Shown piece by piece: positions 52,347 to 60,341 of a stretch of 64,000 nucleotides of DNA. Below the pieces are notes generated by a model. The model did not search any database. It was not told the DNA's origin and worked only from the letters and a program-made list of their open reading frames with translations. Source of the DNA: Chloroflexi bacterium 44-23. GTDB lineage: Bacteria > Chloroflexota > Anaerolineae > Anaerolineales > Anaerolineaceae. Numbering within the stretch: the first letter of the stretch is position 1; every line of letters begins with the position of its first letter. The stretch covers positions 1-64,000 of the forward strand of contig MKUW01000028.1 in the NCBI GenBank assembly GCA_001899005.1, read 5' to 3'. Position numbers and translations under genes: made by a program.

Positions 52347-53516
52347 ATGAAACAAGTTTTTTCGATTGCAGGTTACCTTGCTATTAAAGAGATCTGGCGC
52401 AACCGCGGGCGATTTTTTTTGGTAAGCATGGTCATTGCCTTAATTACCCTCCTGGTTCTCTTTATTGCCGCTCTCGGCGAGGGCTTGGGGAATGGAAACC
52501 GTGAGTACATTTCAAAATTAGACGCGCCAATAATGGTCTTCCAGTCCAAATCCGATTTTCTCATTCAAGCCAGCCGGCTTGGACGAGATAGATTGGCCGC
52601 CATCCGGCGGGTAGATGGCGTTAAGGATGCTGGAATGCTTGGCGTGGCCAACGCCTCATTAATTTTACCTGGCAATCAGGAACCAATGAAAATTGCATTG
52701 CTTGGTATCGAACCGGGCCACAGTGGTGAGCCGCAGGTAGAACAGGGCAATCAGTTGAGCACAAGCTTGGCTCAGGAAGTGATCATAGATCGCAATACAG
52801 CCTTACGAAGCAAGCTCGCCGTAAACGATAACCTTACCATCCGCGTCACTCAAGGTACACGTGATGAATTCTTCACATTTAAAATCGTCGGTATCAGCGA
52901 AGGACTACAATTTGCCTTACAACCCTCTGTTTTCGTGCCGTTTTTTACCTGGGACAGGGTTCGTTCCAAATCCGAGGCCGAAGTCAACCTTTCCAATCCG
53001 GTGGCGAATGTCATCCTGGTCAAGCTAGACAATGATGCTGATATTAATTCCGTTCGTCAAAGAATTGAAGGGCAGGTCAACAATGTCGAAACTGCCACCC
53101 TCAATCAGGCTATTCAAGCTTTGCCCGGTTATTCAGCACAACAAAGCACACTGAATACCCAGGGTGGTTTCACTCTCTTTATTGGTGTATTGGTAATTGG
53201 CGGCTTTTTCCAAATCCAAATTCTGCAAAAAGTTGCTCAGATTGGTGTTTTAAAAGCCATTGGTACAGCCAACCCAATTGTTGCAGCAGCCTCCATTTTT
53301 CAAATTATGTTAATCACAATGGTCGGTGTTGCAATTGGCGCTTTGTTTGCCTTTATCTTCTCACTGACTTTTCCACCGACCGTTCCAATTGTGTTTAATG
53401 GAACTACTTCGCTCCTGGCAGTCGTTGCGCTGCTGTTGATCGGTCCAATCGGTGGACTGGCTTCGATCCGCTATGCTGTTCGTATTGAGCCTTTGAAAGC
53501 ATTGGGGTTATCCTAA
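52347..53516 (+). CDS. FtsX/DevC-like ABC transporter permease
   Basis: A 389-aa permease with one N-terminal helix (RFFLVSMVIALITLLVLFIAALGEGL), a large extracytoplasmic domain (about 45-265) and three C-terminal helices (GGFTLFIGVLVIGGFFQIQILQ, VGVAIGALFAFIFSLTF, SLLAVVALLLIGPIGGLASI) separated by the FtsX-type KVAQIGVLKAIGTANPI coupling loop. It matches DevC/MacB-type export permeases. AAGGAG precedes ATG 52347. Its stop overlaps the ATPase start by one base (TAATG). Confidence 0.9.
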   Translation: MKQVFSIAGYLAIKEIWRNRGRFFLVSMVIALITLLVLFIAALGEGLGNGNREYISKLDAPIMVFQSKSDFLIQASRLGRDRLAAIRRVDGVKDAGMLGVANASLILPGNQEPMKIALLGIEPGHSGEPQVEQGNQLSTSLAQEVIIDRNTALRSKLAVNDNLTIRVTQGTRDEFFTFKIVGISEGLQFALQPSVFVPFFTWDRVRSKSEAEVNLSNPVANVILVKLDNDADINSVRQRIEGQVNNVETATLNQAIQALPGYSAQQSTLNTQGGFTLFIGVLVIGGFFQIQILQKVAQIGVLKAIGTANPIVAAASIFQIMLITMVGVAIGALFAFIFSLTFPPTVPIVFNGTTSLLAVVALLLIGPIGGLASIRYAVRIEPLKALGLS

Positions 53517-54262
53517 TGACAACCACAGCCACATCTAGTTATGCCCTGGAAACAAAATCAGTTATTAAAACCTATCAGAGTGATTCCGGCACAATTCAGG
53601 CGGTTGATGATGTCAGCTTGCAAGTAACAGCCGGTGAATTTGTTGCTCTGGTCGGACCCAGTGGTTCTGGAAAAACAACCATGCTTTCAATTTTGGCAGC
53701 ACTTTTGCAGCCATCCTCCGGTCAAATTCTACTGGACGGGCAGGATTTAGCTCAAATCAGTGATGTCGATCGAGTAACCATGCGCCGCGAAAAAATAGGC
53801 TTTACTTTTCAGGCTAATAACCTGGTACCATATTTAAGCGCACTTGAAAATGTTGAATTGATGCTGAGATTGAATAAACGATTGGATAAAACCGGAAGGC
53901 TGCGAGCTCGGGAATTGTTAGCCCGTCTAGGATTAGCAGATCGCATGCACAACCTGCCAGGACAGATGTCTGGCGGGCAGCAGCAACGGGTGGCCATCGC
54001 CCGTGCGCTGATTCACAACCCCAGTCTGGTACTGGCCGATGAGCCGACTGCATCGTTGGACACAGAACGTGCTTATCAGGTAGTGGAAACTTTCGCGGGA
54101 TTAATTCACGAACAGAAAAGGGCCGGCATCATGGTCACTCATGATCTTCGTATGGTTGAGTTTGTCGATCGTGTCTTATTGATGCGCGATGGAAAACTGG
54201 TACAAATTTACAGCGACAAGCCAGAAATTCTGGAATTGGCACGTGGTAGCAGGTCGCAATAA
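53516..54262 (+). CDS. ABC transporter ATPase, DevA/LolD/MacB type
   Basis: A 248-aa ATPase with Walker A GPSGSGKTT, the Q-loop FTFQANNLVPYLSALENVEL, signature MSGGQQQRVAIARAL, Walker B LVLADEPTASLD and H-loop MVTHD. The FTFQ-NNLVP segment is typical of the LolD/DevA group that powers FtsX-type permeases. It completes a three-gene HlyD-FtsX-ATPase exporter, translationally coupled to the permease. Substrates of such systems include glycolipids, peptides or lipoproteins; nothing here distinguishes them. Confidence 0.93.
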   Translation: MTTTATSSYALETKSVIKTYQSDSGTIQAVDDVSLQVTAGEFVALVGPSGSGKTTMLSILAALLQPSSGQILLDGQDLAQISDVDRVTMRREKIGFTFQANNLVPYLSALENVELMLRLNKRLDKTGRLRARELLARLGLADRMHNLPGQMSGGQQQRVAIARALIHNPSLVLADEPTASLDTERAYQVVETFAGLIHEQKRAGIMVTHDLRMVEFVDRVLLMRDGKLVQIYSDKPEILELARGSRSQ

Positions 54263-54420
54263 GATTTATTTGCCAGGTATTAGAGAAAAAAAGAATTGAC
54301 TCTTAGACCCTTATTTTGTAACAAACTCTCCAAGAGTCGCTAGAAAAATCGGATCTTATCCGGCATTCTGACAATCTGAGTAAAGGTCACAATACCTGTT
54401 GACCTTTGGTAAATATTGTA

Positions 54421-54462
54421 GATCGCTCCTGCAGTTTTGAAATTTGCAGGAGCGATCTTTTT
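54421..54462 (+). terminator. Strong rho-independent terminator between convergent operons
   Basis: GATCGCTCCTGCA (54421-54433) pairs perfectly over 13 bases with TGCAGGAGCGATC (54445-54457), followed by TTTTT on the plus strand. It ends the exporter operon and, with a poorer T-run, could also end the trpB2 gene on the other strand. Confidence 0.9.
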
Positions 54463-54471
54463 ATGCAATAT

Positions 54472-55854
54472 TCAGACCGGTAATGTTACCCGCGGCAGAT
54501 GATCTTTGATCGTAGCGACGTTCGCTTCAGGATATGCGTAATCTTCCAGTTGATTGTTGAAATAAGCGTTATATGCACTCAAATCAAAATGACCATGACC
54601 CGATAGGTTAAAGACAATCACCCGTTCTTCTCCCTTCTGTTTGGCATCCAGTGCTTCAATGACTGCACCACGGATAGCATGGCTGGACTCAGGCGCCGGC
54701 AAGATGCCTTCACTACGGGCAAATAGTACCCCTGCTTCAAATACTTCCACCTGCGGAATGGCAATGGCTTCGATCAGTCCAGCATCATAAAGACCGCACA
54801 AGGTCGGTGCCATGCCATGATAACGCAATCCACCAGCGTGGATTGGAGCCGGGACGAAGTCATGACCCAGGGTGTGCATTTTTACAATCGGGGTCATCCC
54901 GGAAGTATCGCCGTAATCGAAGTCGTACAAACCACGGGTTAGAGAAGGCGTTGCCGTGGGTTCAACTGCTAGCAGGCGTGTACGCTGGCCGTTACGCAGA
55001 TTTTCTCGCAGGAATGGGAAGGCAATCCCGGCGAAATTAGAGCCTCCACCTACACAACCTATGACTACATCCGGGTACTCTCCAGCCAGGTCCATTTGCT
55101 TCAAAGCCTCTTCACCGATCACACTTTGGTGGAGAAGCACATGATGAAGCACGGAGCCCAACCCGTACTTTTTTGTGCCATTTGAGGTTACAGCCGCTTC
55201 CACAGCCTCAGAGATGGCAATCCCCAGAGAACCGGAGCTGTCAGGGTCAGCAGCCAGAATAGCTCGTCCGGATGCTGTGCGGTCTGAAGGACTGGCAAAA
55301 CAATGTGCGCCATAGGTTTCCATCAGGAAGCGACGGTAAGGTTTCTGATCATAGGAAGCCCTGACCATATACACTTCCAGGTCCATATCGAAGAATTGGC
55401 ATGCCATCGATAAAGCAGAACCCCATTGACCGGCACCTGTCTCGGTTGTCATGGCCTTGCTACCCGCTTGCTTGTTATAAAAGGCTTGCGGTAAGGCTGT
55501 GTTGAATTTATGGCTACCGGAAGGCGAGTCACCCTCATATTTGAAATAAATGTGGGCGGGAGTGCCCAGAGCTTTCTCAAAACGGTAGGCACGGATCAAA
55601 GGAGTAGGTCTCCAGAGTTTGTATAATTCACGGACTGGTTCGGGAATGTCGATATAGCGTTCGGTGCTGATTTCCTGCAGAATAAGATCCATCGGGAAAA
55701 GAACGCCCAGTTCGTCCGGCGTGACAGGCGCACCACTCTGGGGAGAGATGACCGGTGCAGGTGTAACGGGACTATCGGCATTGATGTTGTACCATTGTTT
55801 GGGGATATCATTCTCTGATAACATGAAGCGGTTTTGTCGGTTGTTGTGATTCAT
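54472..55854 (-). CDS. TrpB2-type tryptophan synthase beta subunit
   Basis: A 460-aa PLP enzyme of the TrpB2 branch, longer than TrpB1 (about 400 aa). It has an N-terminal extension (IPKQWYNINADSPVTPAP), RPTPLIRAYRFEKALGTPAHIYFKYEGDSPSGSHKFNTA with the PLP lysine in S-H-K, TETGAGQWG, CVGGGSNFAGIAFPF, and HAGGLRYHGMAPTLC. It converts indole and serine to tryptophan. The ATG at 55854 follows AGAAGGAGAAAG; a longer frame lacks support. A tryptophan-specific T-box leader precedes it, so expression rises when tRNA-Trp is uncharged. No trpA is adjacent. Confidence 0.93.
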   Translation of the reverse strand: MNHNNRQNRFMLSENDIPKQWYNINADSPVTPAPVISPQSGAPVTPDELGVLFPMDLILQEISTERYIDIPEPVRELYKLWRPTPLIRAYRFEKALGTPAHIYFKYEGDSPSGSHKFNTALPQAFYNKQAGSKAMTTETGAGQWGSALSMACQFFDMDLEVYMVRASYDQKPYRRFLMETYGAHCFASPSDRTASGRAILAADPDSSGSLGIAISEAVEAAVTSNGTKKYGLGSVLHHVLLHQSVIGEEALKQMDLAGEYPDVVIGCVGGGSNFAGIAFPFLRENLRNGQRTRLLAVEPTATPSLTRGLYDFDYGDTSGMTPIVKMHTLGHDFVPAPIHAGGLRYHGMAPTLCGLYDAGLIEAIAIPQVEVFEAGVLFARSEGILPAPESSHAIRGAVIEALDAKQKGEERVIVFNLSGHGHFDLSAYNAYFNNQLEDYAYPEANVATIKDHLPRVTLPV

Positions 55855-56081
55855 TGCTTTCTCCTTCTTCTTTCTGGATTGGTTTAATTTATAAATTAGC
55901 TTGGAAACAGGGATAAGAACTCCATTTTTAGGTTTCTTTAACTTTTTCAACCTGCAGTGTCACTTGAGGTAACAGGTGAGTGATCATTTGTACAAAGAAT
56001 TTTCATTTCGGTAATTTTTGTAAAATAAAAGTTGTTTAATTCACTTAAAGTCTTTTATTTCTTCCTCCTTATTTTGTTAAC

Positions 56082-56113
56082 AAAAAAGCATTCATCTCCG
56101 CAGAGACGAACGC
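56082..56113 (-). terminator. T-box intrinsic terminator
   Basis: On the minus strand GCGTTCGTCTC pairs with GAGATGAATGC, with G-T pairs, followed by TTTTTT (56087-56082). It is mutually exclusive with the T-box antiterminator. Confidence 0.85.
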
Positions 56114-56423
56114 CTTTAAGTCCGTGGTACCACTCTGATTAGGCCGCTTAACAAAAAATTCCACCGATGATGCACTCATTGGTGGAAAAGCCAGCCTCAC
56201 TCTTTTCGGATACGGCAACCGGAACTGGTTGACTTATTATATCCTTTACCTTGATAACGGTGGCAACTCCGGCACGGGTTAGTAGTCTTTATTGACGTTC
56301 ACCCTACAACTCCGAGGTCCATTCCAAATCGTCATTCGGACAGGTTCTCACCTTCTCCTGCTCTCTGTGCCGTTTATACGAGATGTACTCGTCCTCTTCA
56401 CAGTCTTTACATGCTCAATTATT
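56085..56423 (-). promoter_or_regulatory. Tryptophan T-box riboswitch
   Basis: The T-box core AGAGTGGTACCACGG lies at 56136-56122 on the minus strand and pairs with the acceptor end of uncharged tRNA. A Stem I region from about 56420 shows the AGTA bulge motif near 56389. The specifier loop GAA-TGG-A has the TGG at 56321-56319, the Trp codon, which matches the TrpB2 gene downstream. An intrinsic terminator completes the switch. Confidence 0.92.
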
Positions 56424-56429
56424 GTCTAA

Positions 56430-56457
56430 ATTATAGGGGGAAAAAGGGATTTGTCAA
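56430..56457 (-). promoter_or_regulatory. Sigma-70-type promoter for the T-box/trpB2 transcript
   Basis: On the minus strand TTGACA (56457-56452) and TATAAT (56435-56430) are both perfect, with 16-base spacing. Transcription should start near 56423. Confidence 0.85.
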
Positions 56458-56608
56458 GTGGATAATTGGATAGTTGTTAATTGCATAGCGTAAGAAGATA
56501 GCAAAGAAGGCACCTGTCTGATATTTTATTGATAAATATCGAGAGATTGTTCTTACCACTTTTGCAATAAGATATTTTCAATGAGACAGAACTTTTTTCC
56601 TGAGACGC

Positions 56609-56614
56609 TATAAT
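56609..56614 (+). promoter_or_regulatory. -10 element close to the macro-domain start codon
   Basis: TATAAT ends only six bases before the ATG at 56621 and no Shine-Dalgarno sequence is present, so the message may be leaderless. The -35 region is not convincing. Confidence 0.45.
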
Positions 56615-56620
56615 TAAAGT

Positions 56621-57136
56621 ATGACCGCCATTCATGTTATTCATGCCGATATTACGACTTTGACTGTGGATGCCATTGTCAATGCTGCCAATGGAACTTT
56701 ACTGGGCGGTGGCGGGGTGGATGGCGCCATCCACCGCGCTGCCGGCTCGCAATTATTGGCAGAGTGCCGTCAATTAGGTGGTTGCAGAACAGGTCAGGCA
56801 AAGATTACCAAAGGATATCAATTGCCAGCCCGTTTTGTGATTCACACAGTTGGCCCTGTCTGGCATGGTGGACAACATGGCGAAGCGGAATTGTTAGCAG
56901 GCTGCTACCGCCACAGCCTTGAGATCGCCACACAAAATCAACTTAAATCGGTTGCTTTTCCTTCTATCAGCACAGGTGTATACGGTTACCCATTCCATTT
57001 GGCAGCCAGGGTGGCAATATCCACTGTAAAAGATTACATCCAGCTCGACAATTCATTGAGCGAAATCATTTTTTGTTGTTTTTCGTTAAAAGATAAACTG
57101 ATCTATGATCAACTCCTACAAGACCAAATTTCATAA
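56621..57136 (+). CDS. Macro-domain protein (YmdB-like ADP-ribose hydrolase)
   Basis: A 171-aa macro domain that should bind ADP-ribose and hydrolyse O-acetyl-ADP-ribose or mono-ADP-ribosyl esters. Characteristic features are GDIT-type [17 protein letters not shown], then [16 protein letters not shown] (the catalytic loop) and [17 protein letters not shown] (phosphate loop). The length matches YmdB. The -10 element lies so close upstream that the mRNA is probably leaderless. A hairpin repeat follows the gene. Confidence 0.93.
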   Translation: MTAIHVIHADITTLTVDAIVNAANGTLLGGGGVDGAIHRAAGSQLLAECRQLGGCRTGQAKITKGYQLPARFVIHTVGPVWHGGQHGEAELLAGCYRHSLEIATQNQLKSVAFPSISTGVYGYPFHLAARVAISTVKDYIQLDNSLSEIIFCCFSLKDKLIYDQLLQDQIS

Positions 57137-57150
57137 TTTTTCAATAATTA

Positions 57151-57221
57151 GGGGCATAATGTTTTCAGGCAGGCAAATGCCCGTCTAAAAACACTCCTCA
57201 ACCCCGTTTTATTGAAAAGAT
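57151..57221 (+). repeat. Intergenic hairpin repeat, copy C
   Basis: It begins GGGGCATAATG. The stem pairs TGTTTTCAGGC-type left arm with GTCTAAAAACACTC, with a GGC...GCC tip, then CCCC and a small GTTTT-ATT-GAAAA stem. It lies 58 bases before the DinB-family gene in the same orientation. Confidence 0.8.
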
Positions 57222-57278
57222 TCCAAATATCGTAATAATCCCCAAAGCAATAAATAATTGGTTTGAAAAAGGAGAAAA

Positions 57279-57779
57279 ATGCCTCATCCATTAGTCGATC
57301 AACTCCGTTTCACCCGGCATGAATTCAAGCGAGCTTTAGGAAGCTTAAATCAAGAAGATGCCTGTAGAAGGCTGTTTCCGATGAACAGTATCAGTTGGAA
57401 TGTAGGACACCTGGCCTGGCAAGAACAAAAGTATTTTTTGTGGTATGGAACAAACCAAATACTTTTCCCTCAAATTGAACGCGATTTCGCCTATGGCTGC
57501 CCAGCCAGCACTCCCCCTTTAAAGGAAACTCTGGCTGCCTGGCAAAAGATCACAGCAGCTGTTGACCTCTGGCTGGACGACTTAACCGGCGAGACAATCG
57601 CGAAGCCCCTTTCTATTGCCCAACGTGAAACCACTTTTGGCAATTTACTGCTAAGGACGATTTATCATTACTGGTACCATATCGGTGAGAATGTGGCAAT
57701 CCGTCAACAACTTGGGCACGGCCATCTTCCAGTTTTTGTAGGCAATCTTGAAAGGCAAGCGCCTTATCGCCCGGAATAA
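57279..57779 (+). CDS. DinB family protein
   Basis: A 166-aa four-helix protein of the DinB/YfiT superfamily: QLRFTRHEFKRALGSLNQEDAC, SISWNVGHLAWQEQKYFLWYG with the first metal-type histidine, and TIYHYWYHIGENVAIRQQLGH with the paired histidines. Members are metal-dependent thiol transferases (bacillithiol or mycothiol) or hydrolases; the activity is not known here. AAAAGGAGA precedes the ATG. Confidence 0.88.
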   Translation: MPHPLVDQLRFTRHEFKRALGSLNQEDACRRLFPMNSISWNVGHLAWQEQKYFLWYGTNQILFPQIERDFAYGCPASTPPLKETLAAWQKITAAVDLWLDDLTGETIAKPLSIAQRETTFGNLLLRTIYHYWYHIGENVAIRQQLGHGHLPVFVGNLERQAPYRPE

Positions 57780-57936
57780 TGCTTTTAGCCGAGCTGAGAG
57801 TATAGAATAATTTGGGGCTTCTCAGCAAGATAGTTCCTGCTTTTTTGCTAAGGAGTAGCTGGTAAAGAACGGCGAAAAGCTTTCTTGCTAATCATCCATT
57901 TTCTATTTTTTAATTAGCGAATGTTTTTTAGGTAAG

Positions 57937-58164
57937 TTACTTTTCCATACGCTTATTAATCTCATCCAGCACCGTTTGCACCTTCTCTTTTGTTAACCCA
58001 AATTGAGCTGCTTGAGGCATGGCGAGTAATTTTGATAGAGACATACCTTTGACCATACTCACCATTGGGTTTTTGTAAAGATCAGGGACGTATTTTTCCA
58101 GAATTGGTTTTGCCATTGGTTCATCTAACACAGATGCGAGGGTCGAATCCAAAGTAAACTTCAT
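57937..58164 (-). CDS. Small helical protein of unknown function
   Basis: A 75-aa protein: MKFTLDSTLASVLDEPMAKPIL, then EKYVPDLYKNPMVSMVKGMSLSKLL and LTKEKVQTVLDEINKRMEK. The repeated short helices with a PMVSMVKGMSL core resemble small C-terminal modules found on Clostridia and Chloroflexota sugar enzymes, also occurring alone. The role is unknown. ATAGGAGTG precedes the ATG, so translation is likely. Monocistronic. Confidence 0.75.
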   Translation of the reverse strand: MKFTLDSTLASVLDEPMAKPILEKYVPDLYKNPMVSMVKGMSLSKLLAMPQAAQFGLTKEKVQTVLDEINKRMEK

Positions 58165-58679
58165 AATTTCACTCCTATGATTTTATTTGATAGTATCAGG
58201 GTTTACCAATTTGCGCCAACCAATCGGCAGCTTTTGATACGGCAACTTTTGTGTATCAAACATAACATCCTCACTTTTTTAGATCACGGGAATTGCAGAT
58301 CTATTCTCTGCAAACGCAAAGCTTTGAAAGATCGCACGAAATAATTGCAACCTTTGAGTGTGGTATATGACCGAAACAGCCCCCAGCCATGATCAAAATT
58401 CCTAAAAATGGCGAATTGCATTCGCTTTTTCTCATCAAAATGCCAATTACATCAATCTATTCTACAATCAGTCTCGAAGGAAAAAAACTAGAAAATGTTC
58501 AGATTTTAATTTTATCAACAATGTCCTTGATACTAAAAACATCGATAGCGTAATTCTTTCCACTAAACCAATCGGCTCCAACTAATATTCTCACAAGCAC
58601 GGTCTTCACGAAATTGCCTCTTGACATGTAAAGCTAACTTTACTATAATATGTAAAGTAAGCTTTACATAGGAGGTGTG
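58165..58679. other. Spacer upstream of the XRE gene
   Basis: No gene; only the promoter/operator region at 58621-58668 and the ribosome site AGGAGGT at 58670-58676 are recognised. Confidence 0.45.
58621..58668 (+). promoter_or_regulatory. Promoter with two dyad operators for the XRE operon
   Basis: TTGACA (58621-58626) and TATAAT (58644-58649) are perfect, with 17-base spacing. TGTAAAG-CTAA-CTTTAC fills the spacer (58627-58643). A second, perfect dyad TGTAAAG-TAAG-CTTTACA lies at 58651-58668 over the start site. The two dyads are 24 bases apart, so binding by the XRE protein would block RNA polymerase. Confidence 0.85.
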
Positions 58680-58883
58680 ATGGAAAATCGATTAATGCAC
58701 TTACGCACGTTGATGGGCTGGACTCAACAAGAAGTTGCCGATCTTGCCGCAGTCTCTCGTCAGACAATCATTTCCCTGGAGAGTGGCCGCTATAACCCTT
58801 CCATTCTTTTGGCTTTCAAGCTTGCCCGTCTTTTTGAAACAACAATCGAAGATATTTTTATCTATTCAGAAGAGGAGGAATAA
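58680..58883 (+). CDS. XRE/Cro-family transcriptional regulator
   Basis: A 67-aa regulator made almost entirely of one Cro/CI helix-turn-helix (MHLRTLMGWTQQEVADLAAVSRQTIISLESGRYNPSILLAFKLA, helices 2-3 at TQQEVADLAAVSRQTIISLE), with an acidic tail. Such short YozG-like proteins are typically autorepressors paired with a membrane-protein gene. AGGAGGT fixes the ATG at 58680. Two TGTAAAG dyads overlap its promoter and are its probable operators. Confidence 0.93.
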   Translation: MENRLMHLRTLMGWTQQEVADLAAVSRQTIISLESGRYNPSILLAFKLARLFETTIEDIFIYSEEEE

Positions 58884-59348
58884 ATGGATTCCGCAACAAA
58901 AATTGTTCAAAAAAGAATGAAAATTGGATGGTCGTTATTGGTGATTGGTCTACTGGTCATTCTGACAGGAATTCTTGCCGAAATATTCATCCAAAATCAA
59001 CCATTTAATCTGCGCTCGATTACCGGCCTGGGATTTGTGTTTATTGCGAGTGGGGCAGGAATGCTGGCCAAATATCGTAGGGCAATCAAAGACGAGACTA
59101 CTGCCCGGCGCATGCTCGTTGCAGCCGGGGATGAACGGACAGTCATAATTCGTTCCAGAGCCGGTCACAGTGCTTTTTGGGTTGCAATGGTCATTACCTA
59201 CGCATTATTACAATATGTATCTTTTGCATCCAATGGAAGTTTGCCTGGCCTGAGTGAAGATCAACTTTGGTATATCCTTTCCGGCGCAGTCGTCATTCCA
59301 TTCGGTGTTTATGTCGTCGGAATCATGGTCGGTGAACGCAAACAATAA
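58884..59348 (+). CDS. Small membrane protein, DUF2178-like
   Basis: A 154-aa protein with four membrane helices: WSLLVIGLLVILTGILAEIF, TGLGFVFIASGAGMLAKYR, FWVAMVITYALLQYVSF and WYILSGAVVIPFGVYVVGIMV. A cytoplasmic loop with DETTARRMLVAAGDERTVIIR lies between helices 2 and 3. The layout resembles DUF2178-type proteins that follow XRE regulators. It starts immediately after the regulator stop, with GAGGAGGAA as ribosome site inside that gene, so the pair forms an operon. Function unknown. Confidence 0.8.
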   Translation: MDSATKIVQKRMKIGWSLLVIGLLVILTGILAEIFIQNQPFNLRSITGLGFVFIASGAGMLAKYRRAIKDETTARRMLVAAGDERTVIIRSRAGHSAFWVAMVITYALLQYVSFASNGSLPGLSEDQLWYILSGAVVIPFGVYVVGIMVGERKQ

Positions 59349-59661
59349 AACGGTTCCAAAAAGGTTTTGCCCCAATCTAAACTTTCTAGCAGGGAAAATC
59401 ATTATCAACGCAATTGTCTGATTTCATTGTTAAAATTACATATTTTTATTTATCAAAATACATGCTGAGGTCAGATAGACTTCCGATTGATAATATTGTT
59501 TTCTCAAGGATGAAAAACTTTCTGCAGTATAAGAGTCTGCGTGAAACATTATACAATAAATATGATCTTTTTTATCAAGATATGTAAAATCTGGTTGATC
59601 TCACATACCACTTAATTTCATCGATAAATAATAAGTATTTTTTCTGAAATGGAGGCGTAAA
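59349..59661. other. Intergenic spacer
   Basis: No gene seen; AATGGAGGCG just before 59662 is the ribosome site of the CHRD gene. Confidence 0.4.
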
Positions 59662-60168
59662 ATGGCTATAAGGAAACAAAGAATTATATTTTTCTTATTG
59701 GCAGCACTGCTTGTCGTTGCCCTACCAACATCTACCGTTTTGGCGAATAAACAAGCCTGGAAGGCTGCCATCTCCAGTGCAAACGAATTACACGAGGTTG
59801 TCGATTCAGCTGCCCGAGGGACAGGCAATTTTGGTACGAACCCGGATGGAAGCATACACTTTTTAATCTCTGTTCGCGGACTTTCAGGTGTGCCTACCGG
59901 TGCACACTTACATGCCCCTGCGGATAGTAGCAGCAATGCGGCAATCGTGGTTTCGCTTTGCGGAAGTGGGCCAGATACTCCCGTCTTAAGTTCCTGTTCA
60001 TTTGATAACGGCGTGATGGTAATCGAAGGTGACATCATGGGTTACAATTTGAATGGCATGACCGCTGGAGCCTTCTTTGCAAATCTGAGAGACAGCATGG
60101 TGTATTTCAATGTTCACACCGCCTTAAATCCAGCTGGTGAAGCACGTGGACAATTAATTCCACGCTAA
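59662..60168 (+). CDS. Secreted CHRD-domain protein
   Basis: A 168-aa exported protein with an N-terminal signal peptide (IIFFLLAALLVVALPTSTVLA) and one CHRD domain. The domain shows AARGTGNFGTNPDGSIHFLISVRGL, AHLHAPADSSSNAAIVVSL and VYFNVHTALNPAGEARGQL, containing the conserved H-x-H and F-N-V-H-T motifs. CHRD domains are extracellular beta-sandwiches of unknown enzymatic role, possibly metal- or surface-binding. Only one pair of cysteines is seen. The gene has a good ribosome site and its own terminator. Confidence 0.93.
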   Translation: MAIRKQRIIFFLLAALLVVALPTSTVLANKQAWKAAISSANELHEVVDSAARGTGNFGTNPDGSIHFLISVRGLSGVPTGAHLHAPADSSSNAAIVVSLCGSGPDTPVLSSCSFDNGVMVIEGDIMGYNLNGMTAGAFFANLRDSMVYFNVHTALNPAGEARGQLIPR

Positions 60169-60192
60169 TTTTATGCATCAATCCAAAAAATC

Positions 60193-60236
60193 AATCACCT
60201 GCCTTGCTTTGTAAAGCCGGCAGGTGATTATTATTA
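60193..60236 (+). terminator. Rho-independent terminator after the CHRD gene
   Basis: AATCACCTGCC (60193-60203) pairs perfectly with GGCAGGTGATT (60219-60229), followed by ATTATT. Confidence 0.8.
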
Positions 60237-60341
60237 ATCCTAATGAGTGTGCAATCAAGATCATCTACCCGCTTAGATTGAAGTTTGATCATTGCATCAA
60301 TTGCACCAAGTTGAATGTGAGAGATTGGCCCGGTTTCACTA

